Assembly (NCBI RefSeq): GCF_020217185.1
Contig: NZ_JAIWNX010000310.1
Span: 1 to 11,321, forward strand
Source of the DNA: Asticcacaulis sp.
GTDB taxonomy: Bacteria; Pseudomonadota; Alphaproteobacteria; Caulobacterales; Caulobacteraceae
Length of the DNA: 11,321 nt
Direction of reading: 5' to 3'
Shown: piece after piece, positions 6,828-11,321 of the stretch
Layout: each line of letters starts with the position of its first letter
Position numbering within the stretch: the stretch's first letter is position 1
Made by a program: the position numbers and the translations under genes
The notes under the pieces: generated by a model
What the model saw: the letters and a program-made list of their open reading frames with translations, nothing else
The model's database searches: none
What the model was told of the DNA's origin: nothing

Positions 6828-7213
6828 TTGCTGCCCCGGATGAAGGGCGACGCCAGCCCGAAGCAGGCCCAGAACATCGGATAGACCAGATAGCGCTCGA
6901 TCAACTGGGTTTCGGTGAAGTTCTCGATAAAGCCGATAACGGTGCTGAGGAACAGGGTCAGGCCCATGGCGATCAGGACGCGGCGGACCATCATGGCGCG
7001 GATAAACTCATCCGAACGTTCGATAAAGCGCAGGAAGGTAACGATGGTCCCGCCGATGGGCAGGGCGGGCAGGACGGCCAGTGCGTACAGCAGCGGACCG
7101 GTCGGGTGATTGGCCTTGATATACAGGATCGCGCCGATGAGCAGGCCGGCATAGAGCGCCATCCAGATCAGCATCTGGATCGTGTATTCGGCGGCGGGTG
7201 TTTTCAGGTTCAT
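6824..7213 (-). CDS. Small four-helix inner-membrane protein paired with the HTH regulator
   Basis: A 129-residue protein with four predicted membrane helices at about 11-31, 40-61, 77-97 and 105-124. The central loop is charged, with a conserved-looking I-E-R-S-D-E-F-I-R-A-M-M-V-R-R (64-78), and N-F-T-E-T follows the third helix. I recall this layout (a roughly 130-residue membrane protein with a S/R-D-E-F-x-R loop, next to a 70-residue XRE regulator) from other alphaproteobacteria as a conserved but uncharacterised pair. No enzymatic or transport motif is visible. AAGGA lies about 9 nt before the ATG at 7213. It is the first gene of the unit, overlaps the HTH gene by 4 nt, and sits behind the triple-operator promoter. 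Confidence 0.85.
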   Translation of the reverse strand: MNLKTPAAEYTIQMLIWMALYAGLLIGAILYIKANHPTGPLLYALAVLPALPIGGTIVTFLRFIERSDEFIRAMMVRRVLIAMGLTLFLSTVIGFIENFTETQLIERYLVYPMFWACFGLASPFIRGSK

Positions 7214-7254
7214 GGGTGTCGTCCTTGGCGAAAGGGAAAGGACATCGGGCCGGA

Positions 7255-7272
7255 TGTAAGGTTAAGCTTACA
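7255..7272. promoter_or_regulatory. Operator copy 1 (18-bp dyad over the -10)
   Basis: TGTAAGGTTAAGCTTACA, with perfect 7-bp arms (TGTAAG-plus-outer A, i.e. ATGTAAG/CTTACAT at 7254-7273). It matches operator copy 2 at 14 of 18 positions. Copies 1 and 2 share the pattern TGTAA-K-GT-Y-AA-S-CT-K-ACA. It covers the proposed -10 of the leftward promoter. Confidence 0.6.
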
Positions 7273-7292
7273 TCGCAAAAATGTAATGTCAA
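7265..7292 (-). promoter_or_regulatory. Probable sigma70-type promoter of the membrane protein/HTH/hydrolase unit
   Basis: On the minus strand there is a perfect -35 hexamer, TTGACA (complement of 7287-7292). After 16 bp comes TAAGCT (complement of 7265-7270), a weak -10. Transcription would start near 7258, giving a leader of about 45 nt before the ATG at 7213. The -35 lies inside the dyad at 7282-7299 and the -10 inside the dyad at 7255-7272, the arrangement expected for direct repression. Confidence 0.55.
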
Positions 7293-7299
7293 CCTGACA
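7282..7299. promoter_or_regulatory. Operator copy 2 (18-bp dyad over the -35)
   Basis: TGTAATGTCAACCTGACA starts 27 bp after copy 1 and in the same orientation. It contains ATGTCA-ACC-TGACAT as an inner palindrome and includes the TTGACA -35 of the leftward promoter on the other strand. Confidence 0.6.
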
Positions 7300-7309
7300 T
7301 GAGAAAAAA

Positions 7310-7327
7310 TGTCAGGTTTGCATTACA
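7310..7327. promoter_or_regulatory. Operator copy 3 (18-bp site, inverted relative to copy 2)
   Basis: TGTCAGGTTTGCATTACA is the reverse complement of copy 2 at 16 of 18 positions and starts 28 bp after it. Copies 2 and 3 together form a large interrupted palindrome (7282-7327) with a GAGAAAAA centre. The copy lies between the leftward promoter and the probable tetR promoter, so it could affect both. Confidence 0.55.
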
Positions 7328-7342
7328 TGCCAATCTGTCGCG

Positions 7343-7370
7343 CTTGTTGATTTGCGAACGTTGTGATATT
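7343..7370 (+). promoter_or_regulatory. Possible promoter of the tetR-efflux operon
   Basis: CTTGTT (7343-7348) followed after 16 bp by GATATT (7365-7370) is the best -35/-10 pair upstream of the start at 7400. Both hexamers are only partial matches. Transcription would begin near 7377, inside the TetR-type operator at 7374-7393, which fits autorepression but leaves a very short leader. Confidence 0.35.
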
Positions 7371-7373
7371 GGG

Positions 7374-7393
7374 TACTGACCAGTCAGTCAGTA
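7374..7393. promoter_or_regulatory. TetR-type operator at the start of the efflux operon
   Basis: TACTGAC (7374-7380) and GTCAGTA (7387-7393) are perfect 7-bp inverted arms around CAGTCA. The 20-bp size and the TGAC/GTCA half-sites are typical of TetR-family operators in front of their own genes. It ends 6 bp before the tetR ATG and merges with the only SD-like bases (AGGG 7393-7396), so binding would block both transcription start and leader. The natural ligand of the site is the TetR protein encoded next to it. Confidence 0.7.
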
Positions 7394-7399
7394 GGGCCC

Positions 7400-8029
7400 A
7401 TGTCCGACCTTTTGCCCAAGAAAAGAGTGCGTCTGTCGCCCGATGTGCGCCGCGACGCCCTGTTGCAGGCGGCGCACGACCTGTTCAGCCGCCACGGCTT
7501 TGCCGATACCCGCATGGACGATGTGGCGGCGGCGGCGGGCGTGTCCAAGGGCACGGTCTATCTCTATTTCCCGACCAAGGAAGCGCTGTTCGAAGCCCTG
7601 TTGCGCCGGGACGTCCTGCCGCGCGTCGGACGCATCCTGTTTGTGCTCAACCATTATAACGGCCCGGTGGGCTGGCTATTGAAGCGGGTGGCGCACTTTA
7701 TCGGTGGCAAGATCGACGCGGGGACTGTGCCCCTCTATCCCAAGCTGCTGGTGCGCGAAGCCTCGCGCTTTCCCGAACTGGCGCGCTTTTATCATGAAGA
7801 GGTGATCACGCCGGTTCTGGGGGCGCTCGAAGACCTGTTCCGACGCGCCATAAGCCGCGGCGAACTGGGGGGCGGGGACGCGAAATTCTACGCCCACCTG
7901 TTTATCGCTCCGATGGTCAAGGCGGCCCTGTGGTACTTTACCTTCGGTGAGATCAGCGCCCCGGCGGTCAGGGCGCGCCCCTATCTGAAGGCCCATGTCG
8001 AGACGTTTCTGAGAGGAGTGAGGCCATGA
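7400..8029 (+). CDS. TetR/AcrR-family repressor of the adjacent efflux operon
   Basis: A 209-residue regulator. The N-terminal HTH is clear: R-R-D-A-L-L-Q-A-A-H-D-L-F-S-R-H-G-F (17-34), then D-D-V-A-A-A-A-G-V-S-K-G-T-V-Y-L-Y-F-P-T-K-E-A-L-F (40-64). The C-terminal ligand domain has R-E-A-S-R-F-P-E-L-A-R-F-Y-H-E-E-V (119-135), the AefR/CecR-like type found beside export systems. It heads the operon and overlaps the membrane-fusion gene by 4 nt (ATGA), like the cecR (ybiH)-ybhGFSR arrangement of E. coli. Its own operator is probably the dyad at 7374-7393. The ATG at 7400 is the only good start, but AGGG lies just 3 nt before it, so initiation may be weak or nearly leaderless. The inducer is unknown. 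Confidence 0.92.
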   Translation: MSDLLPKKRVRLSPDVRRDALLQAAHDLFSRHGFADTRMDDVAAAAGVSKGTVYLYFPTKEALFEALLRRDVLPRVGRILFVLNHYNGPVGWLLKRVAHFIGGKIDAGTVPLYPKLLVREASRFPELARFYHEEVITPVLGALEDLFRRAISRGELGGGDAKFYAHLFIAPMVKAALWYFTFGEISAPAVRARPYLKAHVETFLRGVRP

Positions 8030-8961
8030 GCCGTCGCTACGCGCTTTTGTGTCTGCCGCTAGTGCTAAACGCCTGCACGCGCGAAGAGGCCGGGCACTAT
8101 ACGGGCTATGTCGAGGCGCAGTCGGTGGCGGTGGCCGCGCCGCAGTCCGGTTGGCTGACGCAGGTCTATGTCGATGACGGGGCGGCGGTCAGTGCAGGCC
8201 AGCCCCTGTTTACGCTCGATGCGACGCAGCAGCAGCAGGCTTTAACCGGCGCCGAGAGCCAGAAACGGGCCGCGGAAGCGACGGCGAACGATCTCAGCAA
8301 GGGGGCGCGCGAGGTGGATATCGCGCCCCTGCTGAAAGAGCGCGATCAGGCGCGCGCTTCGCTCGATCTCGCCCGTTCCGAAGAGGCGCGCTACGCCAGG
8401 CTGGCGCCGCAGGGCTATGTCTCTCAGGCCAAACTCGATCAGCTTCGGGCGACGCGGCAGGCGGCCGAGGCCAATGTCGCCGCCATTGAGCGCACTATCG
8501 AGGCGCGGCGGCAGGCAGCGCGCACGGATCAACTGGCCGCCGCGCAGGCTCAGGCGCAGGCCGCCGGGGCTGAGGCGGCTCAGGCGCAATGGGTGCTGGA
8601 CGAACGGGCGGTGAAGGCGCGCCTCAGTGGGCAGGTCGAGCGGCGTCTGCACGAGGCCGGGGAATTTGTCGCGGCCGGGACGCCGGTGCTGAGCGTCTAT
8701 CCCAAAGGGCGAGAATTTGTGCGCTTTTACGTGCCGCAGGGCGATTTGCCCAAAGTCAAGGTCGGGCAGACGGTTCGGGTGTCCTGCGACGGTTGTCAGG
8801 CGCAGACGGCGAAGGTGCGCTACGTGTCGCCAGAGGCCGAGTTCACACCGCCGGTCATCTATTCGGTGCGCGAGCGCAAGAAGCTGGTCTTTCTGATCGA
8901 GGCGACGCCGCAAAAGCCCGACGCGCTCAAGGCCGGTCAGCCGGTGGATGTGGCGTTATGA
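8026..8961 (+). CDS. HlyD-family membrane fusion lipoprotein of the ABC exporter (YbhG/YhiI-like)
   Basis: A 311-residue periplasmic adaptor. A short hydrophobic signal ends in L14-N-A-C17, a probable lipobox, though Asn at -2 is uncommon. A first biotinyl/lipoyl half-motif follows (V-A-A-P-Q-S-G-W-L-T-Q-V-Y-V-D-D-G-A-A-V, 36-55), then an Ala/Gln/Glu-rich coiled coil (about 67-190), the second lipoyl half (A-R-L-S-G-Q-V-E-R-R, 198-207), and a beta-barrel domain. The late motif E-F-T-P-P-V-I-Y-S (272-280) is characteristic of the YbhG/YhiI group that serves ABC-2 exporters. C254-D-G-C257 is a small extra feature. Translation is coupled to tetR (ATGA at 8026-8029) and has a strong GAGAGGAG SD. 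It should bridge the inner-membrane permease to an outer-membrane channel encoded elsewhere. Confidence 0.93.
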   Translation: MSRRYALLCLPLVLNACTREEAGHYTGYVEAQSVAVAAPQSGWLTQVYVDDGAAVSAGQPLFTLDATQQQQALTGAESQKRAAEATANDLSKGAREVDIAPLLKERDQARASLDLARSEEARYARLAPQGYVSQAKLDQLRATRQAAEANVAAIERTIEARRQAARTDQLAAAQAQAQAAGAEAAQAQWVLDERAVKARLSGQVERRLHEAGEFVAAGTPVLSVYPKGREFVRFYVPQGDLPKVKVGQTVRVSCDGCQAQTAKVRYVSPEAEFTPPVIYSVRERKKLVFLIEATPQKPDALKAGQPVDVAL

Positions 8962-9092
8962 GGGGAGTAATTTCATACGCCCCCAGCGTGCTGGGGGAGG
9001 TGGATTTGACGCCCGAAGGGCGGCAAAGACGGTGGGGGGCGGCCCACCCTCCGGTCTATCGAACGGGTTCCTCCGTAAGCCGGGGAGGATAA
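8958..9092 (+). CDS. Possible 44-residue linking ORF read through an intergenic repeat
   Basis: The fusion-protein stop TGA (8959-8961) overlaps an ATG at 8958. From there the frame stays open for 44 codons and stops at TAA 9090-9092, only 3 nt before the ATPase ATG at 9096. The peptide (start M-R-G-V-I-S-Y-A-P, rich in Gly, Arg, Pro) looks like translated repeat, not a folded protein. Upstream there is only a weak SD (GGTGGA at 8943-8948), so initiation would rely on the terminating ribosome. Its likely role, if translated, is to carry ribosomes to the ATPase start and melt the hairpin that hides its SD. Its presence could be chance in GC-rich DNA. Confidence 0.3.
   Translation: MRGVISYAPSVLGEVDLTPEGRQRRWGAAHPPVYRTGSSVSRGG
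8978..9089 (+). repeat. Hairpin-rich intergenic repeat element between fusion protein and ATPase genes
   Basis: About 110 bp made of successive dyads. CCCCCAGC/GCTGGGGG at 8980-8997 has a 2-bp centre. TTTG-A-CGCCC/GGGCG-G-CAAA at 9005-9027 has loop GAA. GGTGGG/CCCACC is at 9031-9048. TCCTCC/GGAGGA at 9069-9089 has a 9-nt loop. The composition and chain of hairpins resemble dispersed intergenic repeats that I recall from Caulobacterales and related genomes (CCCCCAGC-type arms joined to a GGAGG end). The last arm provides the SD (GGAGGA) of the ATPase gene. Only one full copy is in the window, so repetitive status is inferred from form. Confidence 0.55.
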
Positions 9093-9095
9093 AGG

Positions 9096-10013
9096 ATGAC
9101 CGACCTTGCCATTGACGTGCACGGCCTGACCAAGCGCTTTGGTGATCGCGTGGCAGTCGATAATGTCGCCATCCGTATGCCGAAAGGGCACGTCTGGGGT
9201 TTTCTGGGGCCGAATGGTTCCGGAAAAACGACAACTATCCGTATGTTATGCGGACTTCTTAAACCAGATGCGGGGCAGGGCACCTGCCTCGGCTACGACC
9301 TCATCGCCGACAGCCGTCAGATCAAGCGGCAGGTCGGTTACATGACGCAGAAATTCTCCTTCTGGGAAGACCTGTCGATCCGCGAAAATCTGGAGTTCGT
9401 GGCGCGGCTTTATGAGCTTAGGAATATAAAACAAGTCGTTGATCAGACGCTGGAAACCTTGGGCCTGAGCAGTCGTCAGAAACAACTGGCCGGGACGCTT
9501 TCGGGCGGCTGGAAGCAGAGGCTGGCGCTGGCCGCCTGTACCCTGCACAACCCCGCCATGCTGCTGCTGGATGAGCCGACAGCCGGCGTTGATCCACAGG
9601 CGCGCCGTGACTTCTGGGACCAGATTCACCGGCTGGCAGCCGAAGGCCTGACCGTGCTGGTTTCGACCCACTATATGGACGAGGCCGAGCGCTGCGACGA
9701 AATCGTCTATATCGCCTATGGCCAGTTGATGACGCAGGGGCCGGTGAGCCGTATCATCGACGAGAGCGGTCTGCACACCTGGGTGGCCGAAGGGCCCGGT
9801 GTGCGGGCGCTGGCCGACCGTCTGCGCGGCCGCGACGGGGCCGAACACGTGGCCTATTTCGGCTCGGCCCTGCACGTGTCCGACAGCGATGCCGCCAAAC
9901 TCGACGCCCTGATCGCCAGCGAAGGCGGGGCAGGCACGCAGTGGCGACGCGAACGCCCCAGCCTTGAGGATGTCTTCATTCATTTAATGAGTCAGGCGGA
10001 GGACAGGTCATGA
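9096..10013 (+). CDS. ABC exporter ATPase subunit (drug/ABC-2 type)
   Basis: A 305-residue nucleotide-binding protein with all core motifs: Walker A G38-P-N-G-S-G-K-T45, Q-loop Q85, signature L135-S-G-G-W-K-Q141, Walker B M-L-L-L-D-E-P-T (155-162), D-loop G-V-D-P, and H-loop S-T-H192-Y-M-D-E-A-E. The roughly 85 residues after the core (from about 220) form the extra C-terminal domain usual for CcmA/DrrA/YhhJ-partner ATPases. It energises the ABC-2 permease encoded next. It has one ATPase domain, unlike the fused double domain of E. coli YbhF. The start at 9096 has GGAGGA 6 nt upstream, but that SD is the 3' arm of a hairpin. Its end overlaps a 32-codon ORF (ATGA at 10010-10013). Confidence 0.95.
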   Translation: MTDLAIDVHGLTKRFGDRVAVDNVAIRMPKGHVWGFLGPNGSGKTTTIRMLCGLLKPDAGQGTCLGYDLIADSRQIKRQVGYMTQKFSFWEDLSIRENLEFVARLYELRNIKQVVDQTLETLGLSSRQKQLAGTLSGGWKQRLALAACTLHNPAMLLLDEPTAGVDPQARRDFWDQIHRLAAEGLTVLVSTHYMDEAERCDEIVYIAYGQLMTQGPVSRIIDESGLHTWVAEGPGVRALADRLRGRDGAEHVAYFGSALHVSDSDAAKLDALIASEGGAGTQWRRERPSLEDVFIHLMSQAEDRS

Positions 10014-10108
10014 AAAAAGACTCTGTGTTTGCCGCTCCGCCTTCCCATTCCAGGTTTTGTCCGTTTTTCCTCACGGAAAAAGCGGACGGGGCGGAGGATA
10101 AATCATGA
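10010..10108 (+). CDS. Possible 32-residue linking ORF between ATPase and permease
   Basis: An ATG at 10010 overlaps the ATPase stop as ATGA, has an excellent SD (GGAGGA 9998-10003, 6 nt spacing), and opens a frame of 32 codons. Its TGA (10106-10108) overlaps the permease ATG (10105) again as ATGA. The peptide begins M-K-K-D-S-V-F-A-A-P-P and ends E-D-K-S, with no recognisable domain. The strong SD and double ATGA junction suggest the ORF is translated and acts as a coupling leader. A simple history is insertion of a repeat at a former ATGA junction of ATPase and permease. A functional small protein is less likely but not excluded. Confidence 0.45.
   Translation: MKKDSVFAAPPSHSRFCPFFLTEKADGAEDKS
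10035..10096 (+). repeat. Long hairpin spacer in front of the permease gene
   Basis: Nested arms. CTCCGCC (10035-10041) pairs with GGCGGAG (10090-10096). Inside, GTCCG (10059-10063) pairs with CGGAC (10083-10087), and TTTTTCC (10064-10070) with GGAAAAA (10075-10081) around a TCAC loop, with one bulged G. The outer 3' arm contains the SD of the permease (GGAGG 10093-10097). The 3' end (GGAGGATAAA) is identical to that of the upstream repeat at 9084-9093, suggesting the same or a related repeat family. It is not a terminator, since no T-run follows and the operon continues. Confidence 0.5.
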
Positions 10109-11235
10109 TCGCCCCGCTGAAACGCATCCTCGCCATACTGGCCAAGGAATTTATCCAGATGCGGCGCGACCGCATGACCTTCGGCATGATGATCATGGTG
10201 CCGATTATCCAACTGACCCTGTTCGGTTTTGCCATCAATTCCGACCCGCGCCACCTACCGACCGCCGTCTATCTGGAGGAAACTAGCCCTGCCGTGCGGT
10301 CCATCGTCGCCGCCATGCAGCAATCGACCTATTTCGACATCAAAAAGCAGGTGTTCGACCCGGCGGAAGCCGATCGTTTGCTGCAAAACGGCGAAGTGGC
10401 CTTTGTTGTCGAGGTGCCATCGGGCTTTACGCGCAGCCTGCTGCGTGGTGACCGGCCGCAACTGCTGCTGTCGGCGGACGCCTCTGACCCCTCGGCGGCT
10501 TCCGGGGCGGTGGGGCAGATGAACGAGATTGTGCGAAGGGCCATCAATGAGGGTTTGGGGCGCGGTTGGTCCAGTCTGCAAGGGCAGCAACCCTTTGTTG
10601 ATGTGGTGGTCCATCGCCGCTACAACCCCGAAGGCATCACCCAGTACAATATCGTGCCGGGGCTTCTGGGGGTCATCCTGACCATGACCATGATCATGAT
10701 CACCTCCATGGCCATGACGCGCGAGCGCGAACGCGGCACGTTGGAAAACCTGCTGGCCATGCCGGCGCGTCCGTGGGAGGTGATGGTGGGCAAGATCACC
10801 CCCTATGTCGGGGTGGGGCTGATCCAGACCGGTATAGTCTTGCTGGCTTCGACCTTCGTATTTGGCGTGCCGTTTTTGGGCTCGCCGTGGCTGCTTCTGG
10901 CCTGTGTCGGCCTGTTTATCATCGCCAATCTGGCCGTCGGTTTCACCTTCTCAACCATTGCCCGCACCCAGATGCAAGCCATGCAGATGACCTTCTTCTT
11001 CTTCCTGCCGTCGATCCTGTTGTCGGGCTTTATGTTCCCCTTTCGCGGTATGCCCGACTGGGCGCAGTGGATCGGCTCGGTCTTCCCGTTGACGCATTTC
11101 CTGCGTGCCGTGCGGGGCATTATGCTCAAAGGCGCCGATGTCGCCGCCGTGTGGCACAATATCTGGCCGCTGTTGGTTTTCATCACGGTCGCCAGCTTTA
11201 TCGCGCTGAAGCGTTATCGGGTGACGCTGGACTAG
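10105..11235 (+). CDS. ABC-2 type exporter permease (YbhS/YbhR/YhhJ-like)
   Basis: A 376-residue inner-membrane protein of the usual length. One helix near the N-terminus (about 25-45), preceded by the amphipathic K-E-F-I-Q-M-R-R-D-R segment, is followed by a large periplasmic domain (about 46-180). Five more helices lie at about 183-203, 233-255, 261-283, 292-312 and 350-367. Family motifs are R-E-R-E-R-G-T-L-E-N-L-L (206-217), L-L-S-G-F-M-F-P-F-R-G-M-P (305-317) and P-L-T-H-F-L-R (328-334). With the ATPase and fusion protein it should form an export pump for drugs or lipophilic compounds; the substrate is unknown. Only one permease gene follows, so it probably works as a homodimer. The start overlaps the stop of a 32-codon ORF. 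Confidence 0.94.
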   Translation: MIAPLKRILAILAKEFIQMRRDRMTFGMMIMVPIIQLTLFGFAINSDPRHLPTAVYLEETSPAVRSIVAAMQQSTYFDIKKQVFDPAEADRLLQNGEVAFVVEVPSGFTRSLLRGDRPQLLLSADASDPSAASGAVGQMNEIVRRAINEGLGRGWSSLQGQQPFVDVVVHRRYNPEGITQYNIVPGLLGVILTMTMIMITSMAMTRERERGTLENLLAMPARPWEVMVGKITPYVGVGLIQTGIVLLASTFVFGVPFLGSPWLLLACVGLFIIANLAVGFTFSTIARTQMQAMQMTFFFFLPSILLSGFMFPFRGMPDWAQWIGSVFPLTHFLRAVRGIMLKGADVAAVWHNIWPLLVFITVASFIALKRYRVTLD

Positions 11236-11282
11236 GCCGTAAACTCATAAATTGGGTTTTCAAGCTGGCTTATGCGTGATTC

Positions 11283-11311
11283 AAGGCTTCCACTGATTTG
11301 GAGGCCTTTTT
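11283..11311 (+). terminator. Rho-independent terminator of the efflux operon
   Basis: AAGGCTTCC (11283-11291) pairs with GGAGGCCTT (11300-11308) over 9 bp with a single G-U wobble, an 8-nt loop, and a run of five T (11307-11311). It lies 48 bp after the permease stop. The 3' arm also contains GGAG 9 nt before an ATG at 11313, so it might serve as SD for a following gene. Confidence 0.7.
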
Positions 11312-11312
11312 C

Positions 11313-11321
11313 ATGACCCGT
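11313..11321 (+). CDS. Possible start of the next gene (three codons only)
   Basis: ATG-ACC-CGT at the right edge is preceded by GGAG at 11300-11303 (9 nt spacing). With three codons no product can be named, and the ATG may be chance. If real, its SD is buried in the terminator stem. Confidence 0.2.

Noticed and set aside
8589..8957. Upstream part of the long frame that ends at 9092
   Set aside because: It runs within the fusion-protein gene in another frame; only the part from the ATG at 8958 is considered, because of its junction with the stop codon.
8978..9089. CRISPR array or transcription terminator
   Set aside because: The arms are different palindromes without regular spacers, no T-run follows, and the operon continues on the same strand.
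9246..9983. 245-codon minus-strand frame opposite the ATPase
   Set aside because: Antisense shadow of an ATPase gene with all Walker and signature motifs intact.

Overview
The window is high-GC (roughly 60%) bacterial DNA, densely packed with genes. Lipoboxes, SD-led starts, the gene families and the shape of the intergenic repeats fit an alphaproteobacterium, most likely Caulobacterales (Asticcacaulis/Caulobacter-like). The genus is a guess from general resemblance.

Left part (1-2727): the 5' end of a monofunctional catalase gene leaves the window on the minus strand. Divergent from it is an EamA/DMT-type permease (437-1345, +). Its last 19 bp overlap, tail to tail, the end of hemN (1327-2727, -), the oxygen-independent coproporphyrinogen III oxidase.

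Middle part (2834-7213, all minus): two transcription units. Unit 1 runs from 5495 to 2834 and is entirely envelope-directed: an exported protein of unknown function, a periplasmic M48 zinc metalloprotease with C-terminal TPR-like repeats (coupled through a TGATG stop/start), and a small lipoprotein. Unit 2 runs from 7213 to 5651: a four-helix membrane protein, a 70-residue Cro/CI-type HTH regulator overlapping it by 4 nt, and an exported alpha/beta hydrolase, closed by a hairpin at 5594-5623. Upstream of unit 2 are three related 18-bp dyads at 27-28 bp spacing. Two of them cover the proposed -35 (a perfect TTGACA) and -10, which suggests autorepression by the small HTH protein.

Right part (7400-11235, plus): a TetR-regulated ABC efflux operon of the ybhGFSR/yhiI-yhhJ type: TetR repressor, HlyD-like membrane fusion lipoprotein, ABC ATPase, ABC-2 permease. 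A 20-bp TetR-type operator lies right at the tetR start. The repressor and fusion-protein genes overlap by 4 nt. The next two junctions each hold a hairpin-rich spacer of about 90-130 bp. Each spacer is open from an ATGA overlap with the upstream stop to, or almost to, the next start codon, and in each the SD of the downstream gene lies in a hairpin arm. I read these as dispersed repeats inserted at former tight junctions, now translated as small linking ORFs that may couple ATPase and permease synthesis to upstream translation. The operon ends with a hairpin plus T-run at 11283-11311, and a possible next gene begins at 11313.

No tRNA, rRNA, CRISPR array, transposase or phage gene is visible. 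The least explained parts are the triple operator of the membrane-protein/HTH/hydrolase unit, the translated repeat spacers, and the unknown protein/M48/lipoprotein trio.
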